Below are positions 1 to 8,386 of a DNA stretch of 50,940 bases, in pieces (position 1 is the stretch's first letter; each line of letters starts with the position of its first letter). A program made the translations under genes and the position numbers. The notes under the pieces are model-generated. The model was given only the letters and a program-made list of their open reading frames with translations. It had not been told where the DNA came from and did not search any database. This stretch comes from a virus. The stretch lies in the IMG/VR virus record IMGVR_UViG_3300043803_002099, positions 1-50,940 of that record. One strand, 5' to 3'.

Positions 1-243
1 AGGCCGGCATCAAACTACTTAAGTAATACATACTTTAAATGCCAAAGAAAAAAGATACAAAGAACACCATCAAGATGGGAAAATATATCTACAGTAATCC
101 AATTGCATTCTTGGAAACCAGAAGTCTTTATTGACTTCCCATCTTTATTGGACGCAACCCCAGCATATTATACTGAAGATAAAGAATATTTTGAAAGCGG
201 ATATAAATACAGAATTGTAGTATCTAAAGATATTGGTGTTTAA
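1..243 (+). CDS. C-terminal end of an unidentified gene (5' truncated)
   Basis: Frame 1 is open from the first base of the window to the TAA at 241-243, giving 80 residues that end in YRIVVSKDIGV. The gene starts before the window. The visible part is mixed polar/aromatic (for example SRWENISTVIQLHSWKPEVF and ATPAYYTEDKEYFESG) with no signal peptide or membrane segment. It lies 2 nt before the next gene and heads a run of fibre-type genes, so a virion role is likely from context only. I do not recognise a family. Confidence 0.7.
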   Translation, partial: RPASNYLSNTYFKCQRKKIQRTPSRWENISTVIQLHSWKPEVFIDFPSLLDATPAYYTEDKEYFESGYKYRIVVSKDIGV

Positions 244-245
244 AA

Positions 246-656
246 ATGGCTAATTTAGTTTATGGCAAAGCTAAAACTGGTCTTTTAACAGGATTAATAA
301 ACACTTCTGCTTCTCAATATGCGGTATTGCTAGTCGATAAAAGACTTTATTCAATCAATGCAGTAAATGATGAATTTGTTTCAAACATTCCAGCATTAGC
401 TATAAAAAAAAGAACTGGAAATATCAGCGGGATAACAGTCAGTAATGGTGTGTTAGACGCAAGTGATTTAATAATTCTCCACGATGGCTCCTACTTTGAC
501 GCAATTATCTGTTATCAAGTAGGTAGCACAGATGCTAATTCGAGATTGTTTTTTTACATAGATTCTTCAACAGGTCTACCATACGAAGGTAGTAATTCTA
601 GTTCTTCAATTACTATTGTGTGGAGTAACACAGTTAGTAAAATATTATCATTATAG
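246..656 (+). CDS. Small putative virion structural protein
   Basis: 136 residues, starting MANLVYGKAK. The ATG lies 2 nt after the upstream stop, which suggests translational coupling. The sequence is beta-rich, without membrane segments or cysteine clusters. It resembles the compact accessory proteins found beside phage tail fibres, but I cannot assign a family. The next gene starts 7 nt downstream behind an aggaaaa ribosome-binding sequence. A structural role is inferred from position between an unknown gene and three fibre genes. Confidence 0.6.
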   Translation: MANLVYGKAKTGLLTGLINTSASQYAVLLVDKRLYSINAVNDEFVSNIPALAIKKRTGNISGITVSNGVLDASDLIILHDGSYFDAIICYQVGSTDANSRLFFYIDSSTGLPYEGSNSSSSITIVWSNTVSKILSL

Positions 657-663
657 GAAAAAT

Positions 664-1002
664 ATGGCCACTCAATATCCAGCATCTTTAGACAATTTCG
701 TTAATCCAACTTCAACTGATAGACTCGATTCTGTATCTGTTCCCCACCACAAACAGCATACAGACATTAACGACGCTGTAGAAGCCTTACAGACCGTTAT
801 AGGGTTGAATCCAGCAGGGTCACACCTAACTGTTAAAGACAGAATAATTGCAGCTGAAACAAATATTTCCGCTCAATCAGTTTTAAATGGTTTGACCGAT
901 GTTACTATAAATACAGCTGCTAGTGGACAAATTTTACGTTACAACGGATCTCAATGGGTCAATTACGCAGAATCAGATCTTGTTGATGGAGGAAATTTTT
1001 AA
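664..1002 (+). CDS. Short tail-fibre-related protein
   Basis: 112 residues from ATG 664 (MATQYPASLDNF). An in-frame start exists 48 nt upstream, but it lies inside the preceding gene; ATG 664 has a purine-rich aggaaaa sequence just before it, so 664 is preferred. The N-terminal part (SVPHHKQHTDINDAVEALQ, then VIGLNPAGSHLTVKDRI) is typical of proteins beside phage fibres, and residues 84-105 carry the LNGLTDVTINTAASGQ and LRYNGSQW repeat motif found many times in the long fibres downstream. It ends directly at the next ATG (1003). It may be an adaptor or a small fibre subunit. Confidence 0.7.
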   Translation: MATQYPASLDNFVNPTSTDRLDSVSVPHHKQHTDINDAVEALQTVIGLNPAGSHLTVKDRIIAAETNISAQSVLNGLTDVTINTAASGQILRYNGSQWVNYAESDLVDGGNF

Positions 1003-2544
1003 ATGTCTAATATTTTAAGAATTAAAAGAAGAGTCGCTAGCGGTTTACCAGGTGCACCAAGCTCCTTAAAGAACGCAGAATTAGCATTTAACGAAGCTGA
1101 CAATACCCTTTACTATGGTTTTGGCGATGATGGCAACGGTAATGCAAATAATATTCCAGCAATTGGTGGTATTGGTGCATTCGTATCACTTACTACTTCT
1201 CAAACGCTAACTGGAGATAAAACTTTTTCTGGAACAGTTGTTGTTCCAACGCCAACGGCAAATGCTCATGCTACAACAAAACTTTATGTTGATCAACAGG
1301 TATCTAATGTTAGTAACATTGTTGCAAACGTTGCTACGGCATTTACAGTTTCGGGCGACTCTGGATCAAACCAAACAATTACTTCAGGTACTGATACACT
1401 AACAATTTCTGGTGGTACTGGCTTAAGTTCTGTTGCAGGTGCGACTGATACAATCACGATAAACCTTGACAACACCACAGTAACTGGTGGCTCATACGGT
1501 GGCGCAGGAACTGTTGCGACATTCACTGTTGATGCCCAGGGTCGTTTGACAGCAGCTGGTAATACGGCAATTTCTTTGACTTCTTCAAACCTTGACAATA
1601 CTGCGGTAACTGCTGGCTCTTATGGAGCTGCAAATTCAGTGGCAACATTTACAGTAGATGCAAAAGGAAGACTGACAGCAGCTGGTAATTCGGCAATTGC
1701 AATTACCGGATCACAAATTAGCGACTTGTCAACCGCAGCAGTAACCTCACTCACTGGTACCGCAAATGAGGTTACAGTATCTGCAGCAAGTGGGGCAATT
1801 ACGATTGGCTTACCAGACGATGTAACGATTGGCAATAACTTAACCGTAACTGGTGATTTAATTGTGAATGGAAATACAACAACTTTAAATACAGCAACTC
1901 TTGTTGTTGAAGATAAAAACATTGTTCTAGCTAACGCAGCATCGCCTACAGATATAACAGCTGATGGAGCTGGTATAACAATACTTGGTTCAACAAACAA
2001 AACTTTTAATTGGGTTGACGCAACAGATGCTTGGACATCGTCTGAACATTTAGATCTAGCTGCTGGAAAAGTTCTAAAAATAGGAACATCTGAAGTATTA
2101 TCAAATACTACTCTAGCTTCAAGTGTTGTTAACTCAAGCTTAACTTCAGTAGGCAATGTTACTTCAGGAACCTGGAGCGCAGGGACAATAGCTATCACTT
2201 ATGGTGGCACTGGTGCAACAACTGCGTCTGGTGCTAGAACCAATTTAGGTTTAGCTATAGGAACTGATGTTCAAGCCTATGATGCAGAGCTCGCAGCAAT
2301 AGCTGGCCTTACATCAGCAGCTGACAAGCTCCCGTATTTTACAGGAGCAAATACTGCAGACTTGGCTACGTTCACTACATTTGGTAGAAGCCTTGTAGAT
2401 GACGCTGATGCAGCAACAGCAAGAACAACTATTGGTGTTGGAACTATTGCAACACAAAATTCAAACAACGTTACAATTACAGGTGGATCTATTTCTAACT
2501 TGACGACATTTGATGGTATCACATTTGATGGTGGAACCTTCTAA
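1003..2544 (+). CDS. Tail fibre protein with repeat shaft
   Basis: 513 residues. The N-terminal 45 residues (LKNAELAFNEADNTLYYGFGD) match the short N-terminal domain common in phage fibre proteins that presumably anchors the fibre. The body is Thr/Ser/Gly-rich beta-repeat. It includes two tandem copies of a segment around VATFTVDAQGRLTAAGN and VATFTVDAKGRLTAAGN, then the GNNLTVTGDLIVNGNTTTLN, LVVEDKNIVL and DAWTSSEHLDLAAGK cassette known from T4-like cyanophage fibres. It starts directly after the previous stop. Function: host recognition or adhesion as a trimeric appendage, inferred from the family. Confidence 0.85.
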   Translation: MSNILRIKRRVASGLPGAPSSLKNAELAFNEADNTLYYGFGDDGNGNANNIPAIGGIGAFVSLTTSQTLTGDKTFSGTVVVPTPTANAHATTKLYVDQQVSNVSNIVANVATAFTVSGDSGSNQTITSGTDTLTISGGTGLSSVAGATDTITINLDNTTVTGGSYGGAGTVATFTVDAQGRLTAAGNTAISLTSSNLDNTAVTAGSYGAANSVATFTVDAKGRLTAAGNSAIAITGSQISDLSTAAVTSLTGTANEVTVSAASGAITIGLPDDVTIGNNLTVTGDLIVNGNTTTLNTATLVVEDKNIVLANAASPTDITADGAGITILGSTNKTFNWVDATDAWTSSEHLDLAAGKVLKIGTSEVLSNTTLASSVVNSSLTSVGNVTSGTWSAGTIAITYGGTGATTASGARTNLGLAIGTDVQAYDAELAAIAGLTSAADKLPYFTGANTADLATFTTFGRSLVDDADAATARTTIGVGTIATQNSNNVTITGGSISNLTTFDGITFDGGTF

Positions 2545-2564
2545 GTAAAAAGAAAGGTTTTATA

Positions 2565-5500
2565 GTGGCAACACCTAGCATTACCCAAGGGCAAATAGCA
2601 CTTGATCCTATCAATAGAATATTTTATTATCTAGACAGTAACGGAACTTTAGTTAACTCGTCATTAAATTTATTGCAAGAATCAAATACTTCTATTACAA
2701 CAGAAGAAAACTTAACAGTAAATAACATAACTGTTCTTGGCAACACGACTGTTATTGATTCTACTGTAACGACAATTAAAGACCCTATCATTACACTTGG
2801 TGGAAAAACTGCACCAACAGTTGATGACAATAAAGATCGTGGTATTGAGTTCCGTTGGTATGACGGTTCACTTGCTACTCCAGCTGCAAAAGTTGGATTT
2901 TTTGGTTTTGATGATTCATCTGGAAAATTTACTTTTATACCAGATGCTACAAACACATCAGAAGTATTTTCTGGAACAATTGGAGAACTTGCCGCAAAGA
3001 TAGATTGGGACAATCTTCTTAATAAGCCAACATTTGTCAATAGCATTACTGGCACACCAAATGAAATAGATGTAACTGCAACGACTGGCAATATTGTCAT
3101 AAGCCTACCTGCAACGGGTGCTATGAACATTACTGGCACAGCAGCTGGATGGACAACTCCTAGAAAAATAACTTTAGGTGGAGATCTAGAAGGAAACGTT
3201 TTAATTGATGGCGGAGCAAACGTAACACTAGATGCATATGTTGTTGCAAATGCAGTAGCACTTGGTACAGACACAACGGGTAACTACGTTGCATCTTTAA
3301 TCGCCGGAACTGGCATAACGCTCACAAACAATTCTGGTGAACAGGCTCAACCAACCGTTGCAGTTACCACAAACACCTATGATGCTTACGGTGCTGCATC
3401 AGCTGCAGAATTAAATGCTGCAACCGATGCATCCACGAAAGCTGCAACAGCGTACAGTAATGCAACAATATACACAAACAACCAATTAGCTTCATTTGGC
3501 GTAGACAATTTATCAGATGTTACAATTAATACATCATTAGCCAATAGCTATCTTAAGTATAACGGCTCTGCTTGGATTAATGATCAAGTTGATCTTGGGA
3601 CAGACACAACTGGCAACTACGTTCAGTCTCTGGTTGCTGGAACTGGAATTTTAGTAACTAATAACTCTGGAGAAGGAACAACTCCAACAATTGCAGCTAA
3701 TATTACTTTAGATAATTTAACTGATGTTAATGTACCTCTTGTTGGAGATGGACAACTTTTAGCTTTTGATGGCAATTCAAATACGTGGGTTGCTAAATCA
3801 GCATTAGACCTCACAATACCAGCTGGTGTACAGTACACTACAATAATTGGAGATGGTTCAAGCACTGAATTTTTGATCACCCATGGTCTAACCACAGTTG
3901 CTCCATTTGTAGTTGTAATGAAGAAAAATGCAAGTGAAAAATTTGAAGTGGTAAACGCACTTTGGGAAGTTTTTAGTAATACTCAAGTCAAAGTTTATTT
4001 TGAAACACCTCCTGCATCCGGAGATGCAAAAGTATTAGTATTTGGAAATGTTTCTACAGCTTCAATAGTTATATCCACCCTTGATCAATTACCAGACGTC
4101 ATAACAAGTGGTGCTTCAGCTGGAGATGTCCTTTACAGAGATGGATCTTATTGGGTTGCACACGCCATGCACTTGAATGACTTGGCAGATGTACAAGGCA
4201 CAAACTCAGCAACTAATGGTCAATTCTTAAAATATAATGGATCAGCTTGGATCAACGCAAATATAACTGAAGTTAATAATATTAATGATGTCTCAGATGT
4301 GACAATTACTTCTGCAGTAAATGGTGAGTTTCTTCAATACAACGGTTCAGCCTGGGTTAACTCAACACTTCCAACAGGAGAACCAACAGGATTTGAAAAT
4401 AGGCCAGATTCTACAATTAGTCTTTCTGGAAGAACTTTTACGATTGCACCAGTTGGATCCTCATATTCAATTTGGTCAAAAGGCAAAAAATACGTTAAGT
4501 CAACTTCTCTTACCACAACAATACCAGATACTTCTGGTTTACATTATATTTATTTTAATACATCAGGTGCACTATCAAATAAAACTACATTTTTTGATTT
4601 AGAAAACGATGCACCAGTTGCATACATATACTGGAACCAAGGTAATAATACACATCACTTTTTTGCAGATGAACGCCATGGCATTACCATGGATTGGGCA
4701 ACACATGAATACTTACACAGAACACGTGGAGCAGCTATTGCTAGTGGTTTTGGACTTGCAACTGATTTAACTAAAGATGGTACGTCAAACATTTGTGCAC
4801 AAGTTTCTATAGCTAGTGGAACTTTCTTTGACGAAGATTTAGAAGTTTCTATTACACATTCAGCTACACCAACAGCAAATACGTGGGAACAAAGATTAGA
4901 AAATGGTGCATATATACCCGTTTATTACCATTCTGGGTCTAATGGAGTTTGGGTAAAAGATACAGCAACGCAATACCCATTTAAGTATAACTCAAGAGCT
5001 CAGTATAACCAGTATACTGGTGGTTCTTGGACTACTACAAATATTGATAATAACAAATGGGGAATTTCTTGGATTGTTGCAACTAATAACTTAAATGAAC
5101 CAATTATCAGCGTTCTTGGCCAGGCCAATTATAATTCTACCAATACCGCCGAATCTGCAAGATGGGAAGATTTAGATCTAACTGGTTTTCCAGTCTATGA
5201 ATTTAGACCACTACATAAAATAATTTATTATACTTCCAATACTTATACCAATACGCCAAAAACAGTAATAGAATCTGTTTGGGATTATAGGACAATATTT
5301 TCAACTGCAGGAGCAGTTCCATCAACTCCAATATCTGATCATGGTTCAATGGTAGGTCTTGGTGATGACGATCATACGCAATATTTTAACTCAACTAGAC
5401 ACGATGCACATGATCATTCGAGCGTATTAAATTCAGCAGTTCTTTCCGACCTAGGTGATGTTGCAAGCAACGCTCCAACAACAGGCCAATTTTTGAAATG

Positions 5501-6311
5501 GGATGGATCAGCTTGGATTCCAGACTCAATTCCAACAATAAATAACTTAGATGATGTTGGTGATGTATCTGCAACAGGAGCATCTGCTAATAGCGTTTTG
5601 GTTTATAACGGATCAGCTTGGGTTAGTACAATTAATCCAACAATTGGTGGAAATTTAACAGTAAATGGCGATTTAATAGTTGAAGGAAACACCGTAACTT
5701 TAAACACCGAAACTTTAACGGTTGAAGATAAAAATATTGTATTGGGTTCAGTGACAACCAACACCGCTGCAGACGGTGGCGGAATAACTTTAATTGGCTC
5801 TACTAATAAATCAATTAGTTGGACGAACTCAACTTCATCTTGGACTTCATCAGAACACATAGATTTGGCTTCTGGTAAAGTTATCAAAATAGCAGGCACA
5901 CAAGTACTTTCTGCAACCAACTATACTGGAGAGGCTGCTACTGTTGCAGCAAACTCAGTAACTGCATCGATACTTCAAGAAGGTGTTCCAAGAGCAGGTT
6001 TTAGATCTCAAATTTCAGATGTTACAACGACTCCTTATGTGCTAGAATTAACAGACCTAGCTAAGTTAATTAAAGTAAATGGAGCGACAGGGATGACCAT
6101 TACAGTGCCAACAGCATCTAACGTAGCATTTACTCTTGGCGATAGAATCGATGCCACCCAGTATGGTGCTGGTCAAGTTACTTTTGCAGGTCAAGATGGA
6201 GTAACTCTTCGTTCAACTCCAGGTCTAAAAACACGTACACAATACTCAACCGCAACACTAACTAAAATAGGAAACAATGAGTGGTTAATAACAGGTGATT
6301 TGGCGGCGTAA
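2565..6311 (+). CDS. Large tail fibre / adhesin
   Basis: 1248 residues starting at GTG 2565, with agaaagg at 2551-2557 as ribosome-binding site. The N-terminal 30 residues (PSITQGQIALDPINRIFYYLD) are a fibre N-terminal module. Several copies of the YNGSAW shaft repeat follow. There is one GDGSSTEFLITHGL domain (around residues 425-500) also found in two other fibres here. A central globular part (about 610-930) includes HGITMDWATHEYLHRTRGA, and SMVGLGDDDHTQYF lies near 930. The GNLTVNGDL/VEDKNIVL cassette and a C-terminal domain (TPGLKTRTQYSTATLTKIGN, then WLITGDLAA) end the protein. The C-terminal domain is shared with the fibre at 12658-14574. A PASTA/FPPY gene follows immediately, as it does in the second copy. 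Receptor-binding role inferred. Confidence 0.85.
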   Translation: MATPSITQGQIALDPINRIFYYLDSNGTLVNSSLNLLQESNTSITTEENLTVNNITVLGNTTVIDSTVTTIKDPIITLGGKTAPTVDDNKDRGIEFRWYDGSLATPAAKVGFFGFDDSSGKFTFIPDATNTSEVFSGTIGELAAKIDWDNLLNKPTFVNSITGTPNEIDVTATTGNIVISLPATGAMNITGTAAGWTTPRKITLGGDLEGNVLIDGGANVTLDAYVVANAVALGTDTTGNYVASLIAGTGITLTNNSGEQAQPTVAVTTNTYDAYGAASAAELNAATDASTKAATAYSNATIYTNNQLASFGVDNLSDVTINTSLANSYLKYNGSAWINDQVDLGTDTTGNYVQSLVAGTGILVTNNSGEGTTPTIAANITLDNLTDVNVPLVGDGQLLAFDGNSNTWVAKSALDLTIPAGVQYTTIIGDGSSTEFLITHGLTTVAPFVVVMKKNASEKFEVVNALWEVFSNTQVKVYFETPPASGDAKVLVFGNVSTASIVISTLDQLPDVITSGASAGDVLYRDGSYWVAHAMHLNDLADVQGTNSATNGQFLKYNGSAWINANITEVNNINDVSDVTITSAVNGEFLQYNGSAWVNSTLPTGEPTGFENRPDSTISLSGRTFTIAPVGSSYSIWSKGKKYVKSTSLTTTIPDTSGLHYIYFNTSGALSNKTTFFDLENDAPVAYIYWNQGNNTHHFFADERHGITMDWATHEYLHRTRGAAIASGFGLATDLTKDGTSNICAQVSIASGTFFDEDLEVSITHSATPTANTWEQRLENGAYIPVYYHSGSNGVWVKDTATQYPFKYNSRAQYNQYTGGSWTTTNIDNNKWGISWIVATNNLNEPIISVLGQANYNSTNTAESARWEDLDLTGFPVYEFRPLHKIIYYTSNTYTNTPKTVIESVWDYRTIFSTAGAVPSTPISDHGSMVGLGDDDHTQYFNSTRHDAHDHSSVLNSAVLSDLGDVASNAPTTGQFLKWDGSAWIPDSIPTINNLDDVGDVSATGASANSVLVYNGSAWVSTINPTIGGNLTVNGDLIVEGNTVTLNTETLTVEDKNIVLGSVTTNTAADGGGITLIGSTNKSISWTNSTSSWTSSEHIDLASGKVIKIAGTQVLSATNYTGEAATVAANSVTASILQEGVPRAGFRSQISDVTTTPYVLELTDLAKLIKVNGATGMTITVPTASNVAFTLGDRIDATQYGAGQVTFAGQDGVTLRSTPGLKTRTQYSTATLTKIGNNEWLITGDLAA

Positions 6312-6312
6312 A

Positions 6313-6815
6313 ATGACTATACAAAGACGGAACTTCATCTGGTACCGCTAAAAAAAACAAGCCAACAGTAGCAGCTCGGAACAGCTGATTCAACAGCTAA
6401 TACCGTAATAACTTCTGCTGGTTTTACTGTCGGTTCAGTAACTGATACCGCAACAGCTGATGCTGCCGCATTAAACCAAGTCAGAACAAGCTTGGTAGAC
6501 ACATCAACAGCTCCTTTGGGAAGTGCTATAAATTATGAAAGAAACGCACCGTTCTTTCCGCCATATTTTCCCCCATACTTCCCACCGTATTTCCCACCTT
6601 ATTTCCCGCCTTATTTCCCGCCATCATTTACTAGCAATCCATGCACTTACTGTAATGGAACAGCTGTATACGAAGAGATGTGTACACCGGGTGGTTGGAG
6701 ATGGAGATATGGAACATCATATGATGGCAGCTGCGGTCCTGCAGGCTGCAGTGGTTGTAGTTGTCCAACAGGTGTAATTTGGGGTCCCTTCCAGGTTGGC
6801 GCAGCATGTAGTTAA
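6313..6815 (+). CDS. PASTA-like FPPY-repeat protein, needs two +1 frameshifts at CGG codons
   Basis: The ATG is 1 nt after the fibre stop. Reading ATG ACT ATA CAA AGA then reaches CGG (6328), and in frame 0-shift it would stop after 12 residues. Skipping the C gives GGA ACT TCA... until a second CGG (6377), where again only a skipped C avoids a TGA. The remainder is open to TAA at 6813-6815. With both shifts the length is exactly 166 codons plus stop. The product is MTIQR-GTSSGTAKKNKPTVAA-GTADSTANTV..., with a PASTA-like stretch (ITSAGFTVGSVTDTAT), six FPPY-type repeats (6555-6626) and a Cys-rich tail with about nine cysteines (CTYCNG, CGPAGCSGCSC). Paralogue at 14576-14966. Probably an appendage tip; the partner fibre is the upstream gene. 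Confidence 0.75.
6328..6331 (+). other. +1 frameshift site CGG|A, first of two in this gene
   Basis: The in-frame sequence is CAA AGA CGG AAC. Continuing in frame terminates at a TAA 7 codons later. Skipping C6328 gives GGA ACT TCA TCT GGT, which joins the frame encoding KKNKPTVAA, the segment conserved in the paralogue (KAPKPTVAA). Confidence 0.7.
6377..6380 (+). other. +1 frameshift site CGG|A, second in this gene
   Basis: The in-frame sequence is GCA GCT CGG AAC AGC TGA. Skipping C6377 gives GGA ACA GCT GAT TCA, which enters the frame of the PASTA-like and FPPY-repeat part. The site is conserved in position and sequence in the paralogue (GCA GCA CGG AGC AGC TGA at 14636). Confidence 0.8.
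6555..6626 (+). repeat. Six 12-nt coding repeats (FPPY)
   Basis: Six tandem units of the form TTY CCN CCN TAY encode FPPY FPPY FPPY FPPY FPPY FPPS. Third positions vary between units, so the amino-acid pattern is kept under selection and the array is not a fresh slippage product. Confidence 0.9.
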
Positions 6816-6818
6816 ATG

Positions 6819-6827
6819 TGGTACAAT
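6819..6827 (+). promoter_or_regulatory. Extended -10 promoter element
   Basis: TG-g-TACAAT matches the extended -10 form TGnTATAAT with one mismatch. It lies just after the stop of the FPPY gene and about 35 nt before the start of the next gene. No convincing -35 element is visible. Confidence 0.4.
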
Positions 6828-6863
6828 AAAAATATATAAATTTTCCAAAAAGGAGAGATGCTA

Positions 6864-7091
6864 ATGGCAATTGAAATACCAGAGATTACTGACTATAATG
6901 ATTTTACTTTTTTTGCTGTTCTTGTTGATGGAGAATATACTGGTAAAGTTGGGATTGCAGGAAGTGGAGGCCCAGTAATGGCTGGGATGAAATCTAATCC
7001 AACGATTGTAGAGATGACTCAAGAGCAAGTTAACGCGGTACAACTTGGCTGGATTTATGATGGAATAGACTTTATTCAACCAACAGCATAA
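6864..7091 (+). CDS. Small hypothetical protein
   Basis: 75 residues if started at ATG 6864 (MAIEIPEITDYNDF). An ATG at 6858 is also in frame, but the aaggag at 6849-6854 is only 3 nt from it and 9 nt from 6864, so 6864 is preferred. The protein is acidic, with the segment FFAVLVDGEYTGKVGIAGS and a C-terminal WIYDGIDFIQPTA. Small proteins of this kind, which look like dimeric beta folds, are frequent in aquatic phage genomes. No family recognised. It is the first gene of the run leading to the GT60-like transferase. Confidence 0.65.
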   Translation: MAIEIPEITDYNDFTFFAVLVDGEYTGKVGIAGSGGPVMAGMKSNPTIVEMTQEQVNAVQLGWIYDGIDFIQPTA

Positions 7092-7099
7092 ATAATTTT

Positions 7100-7327
7100 A
7101 TGAGCGCTTGGAAAGAGTATAAAGAAAAACTAGGAGTAACTCGACCTTGGGATTTATTAAATCCAAATGAAGAAAAAGTTTCTGAAGAAGAAGCTAAATC
7201 TAGATATGATGTTTGTCTTGATTGCGATAGATTCATATCAGCTACGAAGCAATGTAAAGAATGCGGATGCATTATGTCGCTAAAGGTAAAGCTTGAAAGA
7301 GCTACTTGTCCATTAGGTAAATGGTAA
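7100..7327 (+). CDS. Small Cys-rich zinc-ribbon-like protein (DUF6171-like)
   Basis: 75 residues. Cysteines form CLDCDRF (about residues 39-42), CKECGC (53-58) and a final C in ATCPLGKW (about 70), a pattern that suggests a small zinc-binding fold. The motif CxxCxRF...TKQCKECGCxMxxKxxLxxAxCPLGKW matches the DUF6171-type proteins I know from cyanophages and bacteria. The function of that family is not established. The last codons overlap the start of the next gene by 7 nt, indicating co-translation with the glycosyltransferase. Confidence 0.7.
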   Translation: MSAWKEYKEKLGVTRPWDLLNPNEEKVSEEEAKSRYDVCLDCDRFISATKQCKECGCIMSLKVKLERATCPLGKW

Positions 7328-8259
7328 TTGTGGTAAATGAAAAAATATTCATAGCTATTCCAGCTTTTCAAGAAGAAGATCTGTTAAACACCGTTAAAAG
7401 CGTTTATGATAATGCAGAAAAACCAGATAATATATATATTGGGATTTGCAACCAAAGATTAGATAATAATTTTGAAGATTTTTCTGAATATCCAAATGTA
7501 CGAACTGCTAATCTAACTACTCCATTTCCCTTTGGTCTTGGTATGGGATATCTTTTATCTTCTTGGCTTTTGCAAAAAGAATACTATGTCATGAGAATAG
7601 ACGGACATATGAGATTTAAGAAAGATTGGGACAAAACTTTAAAATATTATCATAATTTAATTTCAAAAGAAGTTTGCTATGGTGTGATTATCAGTTCTAG
7701 ACCATTATTTTTTGAAAAAGATGAAGATGGGAATGAAGCGTATCAAGACTCTATGCAAAATGACCCATTTGCTTTAAAAAGAGAACTAATAGCAAATATC
7801 CATTCAAAAAATAACTCAATATCATATAAAGAAGAATTTACCGAAAACCTTTGGGAAGATAAGGAATATATAGAAACTCATTTTGTCAGTGGGGCATTTC
7901 AATTTTCTACAATTGATTACTTTAAAAGTATTATACCAGATCCAAGAATTTTCATGTTTGGGGAAGAGCATACCACTCCACTCAGAGCTTGGACTCATGG
8001 CTATAGGATGTACTGCATTAAAGAACCAATATTGTTTCACTTGAATAAAACAAGTGGTTATAGAGATAATTTAGGTTCGGATGACTGGATTAATAATGTT
8101 CCAAAAACAGACAACGCTTCTTTACTACATCACTACCAGCTTTGTTATAGGGATGTCCTTTTAGGGAAAGAGTTTGGTCCTTTTGCCGCTAAAAATAAGG
8201 AACAGTATGATGCCTATATTCAAGCTATGGGCTACCCGTATGTTGACCTAATACAATAA
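7321..8259 (+). CDS. GlcNAc-transferase-like glycosyltransferase (GT60/Skp1-type)
   Basis: 312 residues. The N-terminus KIFIAIPAFQEEDLLNTVKS followed by A.KPDNIYIGICNQ, the D94-G-H96 motif in MRIDGHMRF, WDKTL after it, and FMFGEEHTTPLRAWTHGYRMY match the Glyco_transf_GlcNAc (GT60) layout. The founding member of that family adds GlcNAc to hydroxyproline of Skp1 in Dictyostelium. DxH probably binds the metal and nucleotide sugar. The ATG at 7321 overlaps the preceding stop; GTG 7330 is an alternative start. The substrate is unknown; the neighbouring proline-rich FPPY protein is a candidate. No signal peptide, so it is a cytoplasmic enzyme. Confidence 0.7.
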   Translation: MVIVVNEKIFIAIPAFQEEDLLNTVKSVYDNAEKPDNIYIGICNQRLDNNFEDFSEYPNVRTANLTTPFPFGLGMGYLLSSWLLQKEYYVMRIDGHMRFKKDWDKTLKYYHNLISKEVCYGVIISSRPLFFEKDEDGNEAYQDSMQNDPFALKRELIANIHSKNNSISYKEEFTENLWEDKEYIETHFVSGAFQFSTIDYFKSIIPDPRIFMFGEEHTTPLRAWTHGYRMYCIKEPILFHLNKTSGYRDNLGSDDWINNVPKTDNASLLHHYQLCYRDVLLGKEFGPFAAKNKEQYDAYIQAMGYPYVDLIQ

Positions 8260-8315
8260 GATCGATTAGTCATATTAATGATAATTTCATCTATTCTAAA
8301 TAAATATTTTTTATT

Positions 8316-8343
8316 TTGACCTATTTAATATTTATGATATCAT
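8316..8343 (+). promoter_or_regulatory. Promoter upstream of frameshifted fibre gene
   Basis: TTGACC (8316-8321), a 16-nt spacer, then TG-a-TATCAT (8335-8343) form a sigma70-like promoter. It overlaps the word ATTACTATAT (8342-8351), which recurs upstream of other structural genes at 12611 and 29606. The surrounding 127-nt gap is very AT-rich and otherwise empty. Confidence 0.5.
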
Positions 8344-8386
8344 TACTATATATCAAGAACTAGTTTAAAATAGGAAGAGGCACCTG

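Noticed and set aside
1620-2198. Antisense reading frames in the fibre genes (also 2627-3274 and others)
   Set aside because: They mirror the Thr/Ala/Val-rich codon pattern of the fibres, have no ribosome-binding sites and overlap well-supported genes completely.
6492-6815. A separate gene beginning at TTG 6492
   Set aside because: No ribosome-binding site, and the PASTA-like part that is conserved in the paralogue lies upstream of this start in the same frame.
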